Shown one piece after another: positions 57,775 to 64,000 of a stretch of 64,000 bases of DNA (its first letter is position 1; every line of letters begins with the position of its first letter). This DNA is from Lathyrus oleraceus (Eukaryota; Streptophyta; Magnoliopsida; Fabales; Fabaceae), in NCBI RefSeq assembly GCF_024323335.1, contig NC_066580.1, positions 256,160,977-256,224,976 of the forward strand, in the 5' to 3' direction. The notes beneath the pieces were generated by a model, which did no database searches, was not told the DNA's origin, and saw only the letters and a list, made by a program, of their open reading frames with translations. A program made the translations under genes and the position numbers.

Positions 57775-58760
57775 TTGCTTCTTAAACCCATTGAACATAA
57801 TGATCCTACTCCCTCTCAAACCTTTGATTTCCATGTGTTTGAAGTTGAGGAAAATAATGATGATGAAGACGTTCCTAATGAGTTACCTCGTTTGCTTGAG
57901 CACGAGGAAATAACCATTCATTCATTTGAAGAGCACACTAAGTTAGTCAACTTGGGTTCTGAGGATGATATCAAGGAAGTCAAGATTGGGTCACATCTTT
58001 GTCCAGAGATTAAAAAGGGGTTGGTTGATCTTCTCCGAGAGTACTCTGATGTGTTTTCTTTGTCCTATAAAGATATTCTAGATCTTGATACCGATATTGT
58101 GGAGCATAGATTACCATTGAAGCTGGAATCCTGCCAATCAAGTAGAAGTTGAGAAGAATTCTCGACACCTTGAACTATATCTCAAGATTTATTTCACATA
58201 TGACTACCACATGTGTGCCTATAGTCAAGCTCCTTCGAAAAGATCAGTCTTGTGATTGGACCAAAGATTTCCAAAAAGCTTTTGACAGTATCAAAGAATA
58301 TATGCTTGAGCCTTCGATTCTGTCTCCGCCTGTTCAAGGAACACCTTTTGTCATGTACTTGACTGTGCTTGAAGAGACTATGGGCTAGGTTCTTGGTCAG
58401 CAAGATAAATATGGTAAGAAAGAATATGCAATTTACTACCTCAGTAAGAAGTTCACTAATTATGATTCTCGGTATTCTATGTTTGAGAAGACATGTTGTG
58501 CTTTGGCTTGGTATGCTAAGCGTTTGCGCCAGTCTATGTTAAATCGTACTACTTGGTTGATATCCAAGATGGATCCAATCAAGTACATATTTGAAAAGCT
58601 TTCTTTAACTGGGAGAATTTCCCGTAGGTAGATGTTGTTATCTGAGTATGATATTGAATACTGAGCTCAAAAAGCTATTAAAGGTAGTGTCTTGGCTGAC
58701 CATTTGGCTCACCAACCTATTGAAGATTATCAGTCAGTGCAGTTTGATTTCCCTGATGAA
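57775..58760 (+). pseudogene. C reverse transcriptase / RNase H1, core deleted
   Basis: The N-terminal RT part (57775-58130, with YSDVFSLSYKD and HRLPLK motifs) joins at about 58135-58150 to the thumb region (LNYISRFISHM). The fingers and palm, including the YVDD box, are missing. Connection and first RNase H fragments follow to about 58760, with stops near 58386, 58629 and 58662. Non-functional. Confidence 0.75.
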
Positions 58761-58796
58761 GAGATATTGTATTTGAAGATGTAGGATTGTGATTAA

Positions 58797-59228
58797 CCAT
58801 TGCTTGAAGAAGGGCCAAAGCCCGGTTCCCGTTGGGGCATGGTATTTGATGGATATGTTAATTCGTATGGTAATGGCATTGAGGCAGTGATTATTACTCC
58901 TCAAGGAACTCATTTTCCGTTTACAGCTAGGTTGACCTTCAAATGTACAAATAATATGGGTGAGTATAAAGGTTGCATGATGGGGCTCAAAGAATCCATT
59001 GATCTCAGAATCAAATATATTGACGTGTATGGAGATTCAACTTTGGTGGTTAACCCGATCAAAGGTGAATGGGAGACGAATCAACTCGGTTTGATACCGT
59101 ATAGAGATTATGCAAAGAGAATATCAACTTTGTTTACAAATGTTGAGTTTCATCATATCCCTCGAGATGAAAACTGGATGGAAGATTCTCTTGTAACGTT
59201 GGCTTTCATGATTGTGGTGAAGTATTAG
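58797..59228 (+). pseudogene. C second (archaeal-type) RNase H
   Basis: A 142-codon open stretch with an FDG motif, NNMGEYKG (catalytic Glu), YGDSTLV (catalytic Asp) and a C-terminal DENWMEDSL segment. An extra archaeal-type RNase H between RNase H1 and integrase is a known mark of the Tat lineage. It is cut off from a working Pol by stops on both sides. Confidence 0.7.
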
Positions 59229-59240
59229 AACGAAGTTCCT

Positions 59241-60109
59241 AATCTGGCTGTGATGCGCCTTGATAGGCCCGCTCATGTATTTGTTATTGAAGAAATCAAG
59301 GATGATAAGCCATGGTATCATGATATCAAGCATTTCCTCCAAAGTCAGATTTACCCGTCTTGGGAATCTTTGAAAGATAAGAAGAGTTTGAGAAGTTTAG
59401 CTGGGAACTTCTACCTGAATGGTGATGTGATTTTCAAGAGGAATTTTGATATGGATTGGCTCAGATGCGTGGATAGACACGAAGCAGACCTATTGATGAC
59501 AGAAGTCCATGAAGGTTCCTTTGGTACTCATTCCAATGGACATTCTATGCCAAAAAAGATATTGAGAGGAGGTTACTATTGGCTAACAATTGAATCTGAC
59601 TGTTGCAAGTTTGTGAAGAAATGCCACAAGTATCAAATTTATGCAGATAAGATTCATGTTCCTCAGACACTTTTGAATGTCATTTCCTCTCCCTGGCCTT
59701 TCTCCATGTGGGGAATTGATATGATTGGCATGATTGAGCCCAAAACGTCAAATTTACATCGTTTCATTTTAGTGGCTATTGACTACTTCACAAAGTGGGT
59801 TGAAGCGGCATCATATGCAAATGTAACCAAGCAAGTTGTTGTAAGGTTTATCAAGAATCAGATTATATGCCACTATGGTGTTCCAAGTAATATCATTACT
59901 AATAATGGATCGAACATGAATAAAAATATGGTAGAAGCTCTATGCAAAGACTTCAAGATAACACATCATAGTTCTTCTCCCTACAGACCCAAGATAAATG
60001 GGACTGTTGAAGCTGCGAACAAGAATATCAAGAAGATTATCCAGAAGATGGTTGTAACATACAAAGATTGGCATGAGATGATCCCGTTTGCTTTGCATGG
60101 GTATCGTAC
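59241..60109 (+). pseudogene. C integrase, mutated and truncated
   Basis: The frame opens at about 59241-59250 (numbering from 59250). The zinc-binding region includes His and CHK-type residues around 120-130. The core triad is D157, N218, E254: the second catalytic Asp (codon at 59901) is Asn. The coding sequence stops at 60109, where the D-right LTR begins in the middle of the conserved HGYRT motif. The C-terminal domain is lost. Confidence 0.8.
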
Positions 60110-60297
60110 TGTAGCGGTAAATTCATGATCATCAAGCTATGGATATGCTAGAGATCAAATAGTAAGAGTCTCCACCACGCTTTTAGTGTTTCCAAGGGAA
60201 AAGGGAAAAAGTACGAACAAAACCCAAAAGTAAGAAGTCTTCAAATCAAAACTAATAAAATGTCATAGATTACAGGTAAGGGGGTTGGTTACACAGA

Positions 60298-60338
60298 GGG
60301 AAGGTGTTAGCACCCAAAATGTCCTAGGTACTCCTAGG
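60298..60338 (-). other. Conserved U5 module (AGTA hairpin plus GGGTGCTAA), D-right
   Basis: In LTR sense, CCTAGG-AGTA-CCTAGG (60338-60323) is perfect, then GGGTGCTAACACCTTCCC (60315-60298). The hairpin lies 213 bp from the LTR 3' end. Confidence 0.65.
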
Positions 60339-60448
60339 GAGCCCTTTTTGTGTGCATATGTATTTGATACAAAGTGATGTTTACAAACAAATAGAATGGG
60401 GGGGGGGGGGGATGAGAAAAGAATTAATTAATTATATTTTTGTGTTTG

Positions 60449-60509
60449 GCAAGACCTTTGGTTTTGTGCCTACATACCAACATAAAAATGAGGGATCGAA
60501 GCCTCGTAG
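60449..60509 (-). other. U5 double-hairpin module, D-right
   Basis: Outer CTACG pairs with TGTAG (a G-U pair replacing G-C), the core reads TATGTAGGCA, and a trailing CAA..TTG stem follows. Confidence 0.45.
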
Positions 60510-63296
60510 TTTGTGATACAAATTTCAAAGTGGATGCATTGCTTTTAACAAAAATTAAGTTTGAAAGGGCACCAAAGCCTAAAAATGGTTTGAATGAGTT
60601 AGTTATTTTTGACTTTTTGAAATTTTAAGTCAAGTATAGTTAAGTCTACTTACAAGTTTGATTTAGAAAAGTAGTTTGAAAATACAATGGCATAAGGCCA
60701 AAGTTTCTATCTTTTTGTAAAGATGGTCAAAGTTTAGAACAAAATAAGTTAAATCAAAAAAGGTTTTGAAAAATAGAGGGAGATATTTTGAAATTAAAGA
60801 AATGGGTAGAAGATGAAGATACTAATCCTATGTACAAAATTAAAAGTTTAGAGTTGAAAGGAACTGACCAAGTGGGTAGCAATCCAATAGACAAGAATGT
60901 CAATAGAAACCCGGAATTCCCTTGGACTTTTAGAATCAAGCAACACACAAATGCACAATTATATTATCTTGAAGAGTAAGGCATCAAATAAAGATGGCCA
61001 CATCCAAGCTTATCCATTCCATGATCTTCTTCAAGGTAGCCCATGTAACAGATGAATTTCACAAGTCACAGGTTCAAAATAACAGCTTCACAATGATCAT
61101 GTTGCAGATGAACTTAGAGAGAACTTGAATGATGTATCAGATGAAGTTTCAATTTGCAAGCATGTGGTTTCTCAATAAGTTGGCATTGGCCAAGTCCTTT
61201 AGCATAGGAATTTTGCCTAAATTCTAAGTCCTTTTGTCCAAGATCAAGCCAACAGTCCACACAAAAGTTTTTTTTAGGGTTTTTGTTGTTATTATGTACA
61301 TTAATGGTCAAAAACCACACAAACAAACAAAGTATACACAAACAAAATATATCACACAATATGGTCCAAGTGGACAAAGTGAAAATTGCCTTAACATAAA
61401 CAATTAGAATGATATGAACAATGGCAAATATATAAAAACTAGAATAAAATGACACTAAAGTAAAGGGCTTGAAATTAAAAGTTAGTAGTTAATAGGTTAG
61501 AAGTTAGTATTGTTTTGTTTTTACTTTTCATTCTTAGACATTCTTTAGAGAATACTCAACCCACTTATCACAAGCATGGATCCTTGAAGCAAGACATCTT
61601 CCAAAGGAAGGAAAAAAGGCCAAGTTTCCACACAATACCATGAAAGAGGGGAGACTTACAATCTCACTAACTAGAATGCTATGCCTTTTATGTCGCAAAT
61701 TAGCGTTATGTTAAGCAATCATAATTGGACTTATGTAGAAGTCACAACTATTTGAGGTCGGGCAATAGAATATTGGTGTTAATGCATGTTAGAGACATAG
61801 TATTATGAACTATGCCCATGAAACGTACCACACACAAAAAGAATATGCAAAAGGTGTGGCCTAATCTCATCCATACTCATGTTAATTTTTTAATCAATTA
61901 CCTTTAGGACTTTGAGATATCATAGGCCAAATGAGATGAATGCATAAAGAAGGGGAATGAGATGAAGAGGGAAGGGAATAGATGAAAACTCAAATTGGTC
62001 AAAGGAGTACTTTTACCAAATTAATATCATCCATTCATTTTGGGAGATGGAATGTACATTCCATCAATCCCCTAAATCCAATGATATTAATTTGACAAAG
62101 TCAAATCAACCTTGACCAAGGCCCAACAACAAGAGTCAAACACCAACAAGTCATCACAATTGATCAACAACATTATTTGGCATTGATTCCAATTAAAAAT
62201 ACTAAAATAATGCATTTAAATTAAATATGGTTTGTCAAATTCCTAAAACCTCATCAAAACACCAAATAAATGGCCATGAGATTTATCATAGGTCAAACAA
62301 AGTCAAAGGATCTTGGAGAAAAAATTTCAGAATTTTTAAGGACTTAAAAGTATTTTTAAACAATTAAAAACAAATGAAAAATCAATTAAATCATGAAAAA
62401 TATTAATAACGATCCAAAAAATAATTTTAATTCAGAATATGAAAGAGGAAAATATTTGAAATTTTTTGGTGAAACTCTCATATTTTTTAGATCAATATGA
62501 AAATTAATATGAATTAATGAAAATCAAAGGAATAAAAATAAAAATCAGAAAATAAAAAACGTGGACCACTTGATCTGCCTCATTAATTGAGGTGCAGATC
62601 AGGTGTTGAGAAACGCGCATTCCATGGTACACGCTAGTCAGCGCGCCACACACTTGGTCATTACAAGCAACGTTCTTGATTAAAACAATTTGAATCAATC
62701 CAATGGCTCTGGACCGTGCCACATCATTGCCGGAGCAAAGTGTCGGTCGTCTTCTCAGGCAACCTTGGCCGGACTGGTCCATCATCACCACATCATAAAT
62801 GAAAAAGGAGGACATGATCTGAAAGGGAAAATGGTGTAGATCACGAATATCACCTCAATTTTAACTAACTCCTCACATACAGAAAGATATGAGGAGTTGA
62901 ATTTTGAGGTATGTCAACTGAGTTACTTCGATTTGACCTCTAAGCAACTCAATCTTCTTGCCTACATTGGTAGGACTTCAGACAATCAAAGAATCAAGAG
63001 AATTGAGCAAGATTGAAAGAGAATCGAAGAGATTAAATTTTCTGGAAAATACCTTCAATGTAGGTCTGGATTCAACTGCTCTTGCCTTGGCTCGTGCTTA
63101 TTCTCACTTATAATGCTTGCAGAAGTAGAATGAAATGCACAAAAAGTCTTGGCTCCCTGGAGTTTTGAATCTCAAAACAGTGAGATTCAATCTCAATTTC
63201 AAGATGAAACTCTCAGGATTATCCTCTCAAATGGAAGGGTTAGGGGTTTAGGATCAAAGTTGGCGCAAATGTCTTGAATTCTGATGCTAGAGGTCT

Positions 63297-63306
63297 CTAT
63301 TTATAG
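63297..63306 (-). promoter_or_regulatory. D-right LTR TATA box
   Basis: Minus-strand CTATAAATAG followed by AGACCTC. It leaves about 3.2 kb of transcribed LTR between it and 60110. Confidence 0.55.
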
Positions 63307-64000
63307 CTACAGCTCATGATATTTGCACCTTCTAAATCACTTTCCAAAATTGGCAATTGATGATGCATGGGTGTATGGGCGTGTACAGGCACATGATATC
63401 ATTGCTTTAGGTCCAAAAATGAGTGTAAGAGAGTCTGAAATCAACTTGGATTGCAAGGCAAGTGTGTGTGAAGATTTGAAGTTTGTTTTTGCCAAATGAT
63501 GATACCATGTCCATGCCATGCGCAGCTATAGCAATTCTTATCCAAAATGGATGAACTTGGACTTTTTTCGAAAGGTTAGATCAAGAGGAACAACTTTCAT
63601 GTTTAACACTTTTCCAATTGAAGCTTTTATCTTAATGAATTTTGAGGTGGAAGTTTGGAAATTTCAACATGTTGAAATTTTTTCTAAGTGTTAAGTCATA
63701 TATCTCAATATTCCACCTTGCTTAACATTTTATGTGAGTTTCAAATGAGAAAAATGTATGTATCAAAGTTATATCTCTTTCAAAGACCTTAAAAATGGTC
63801 ACATATTTCATGTCATTTGGATTTGAAATGATAGAGTTATGCATTTTTTAAGTTTGGAAAAATCACTTGTTCAATGGCATAGGTCAAAAGTGACCTATAA
63901 TGTAACCTCATATCACATGCTCCAAAAAGTTGAATTATCTCTCACTCCAAACATAAAAGTTGAAGTATGCATCTTGAATTTGATCTTGAAACTTGTAAAT

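Larger units (their letters stand above)
60110..64000 (-). mobile_element. D-right: Tat/Ogre-type LTR inserted in C integrase
   Basis: The + strand begins TGTAGCGGTA at 60110 (minus-strand end ...CCGCTACA). It is a diverged inverted homologue of D-left for about 1.47 kb and continues past the window. It is read as the 3' LTR of a minus-strand element lying to the right. The putative target duplication on this side is CGTAC (60105-60109); its partner is outside. A minus-strand TATA box is at 63297-63306. A run of 14 G is at 60398-60411. Short open frames within it are not genes. Confidence 0.8.

Overview
The window is repeat DNA from a large plant genome: nested LTR retrotransposons with no host gene, tRNA, rRNA or CRISPR array that I can see. 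Tat/Ogre-type Ty3/gypsy elements with 5-6 kb LTRs, an ORF upstream of gag and an archaeal-type RNase H, together with a SIRE/Maximus-type Ty1/copia element, point to a legume, most likely tribe Fabeae (pea, vetch, faba bean, lentil). The organism is inferred from element type only.

Layout, using my own labels. D-left (1-1445, +) is the 3' part of a long LTR. Ogre-A (1761-29542, - strand) has a 3' LTR (1761-6882), a 3' UTR with a tandem hairpin array, a nonsense-riddled gag (21979-23583), no pol, a PBS (24530-24548) and a 5' LTR (24551-29542). A young, nearly intact Sirevirus (8340-18820, +; gag, pol, env-like ORF; TSD AATGT) is inserted in that array. C (29543-31807 plus 52156-60109, +) is an old Ogre with LTR remnant, ORF1, gag, protease, RT (core deleted), archaeal-type RNase H and integrase, all broken. 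Ogre-B (31808-52150, +; TSD GTTAT) is inserted in the C leader. It has two roughly 6 kb LTRs that differ at about 38 positions by eye (about 0.6%), yet its interior is a mosaic of gag and pol debris. D-right (60110-64000, - strand) is an LTR of the D family cutting the C integrase.

How the parts work together: only the Sirevirus looks potentially autonomous. Ogre-B cannot encode its own enzymes, so its recent insertion implies supply in trans from an intact relative. What Ogre-A and Ogre-B still share is non-coding. Both have arrays of short hairpins after the pol region and in the 3' UTR, whose stems change in a paired way while loops or linkers stay fixed. The A, B and D LTRs share two structured modules at near-constant distances from the LTR 3' end (about 205-213 and 280-415 nt). 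I regard these covarying cis elements as the best candidates for something undescribed.

No alignment, folding or database search was run. Family names come from recognisable motifs, ages are rough, and boundaries marked approximate were placed by eye.
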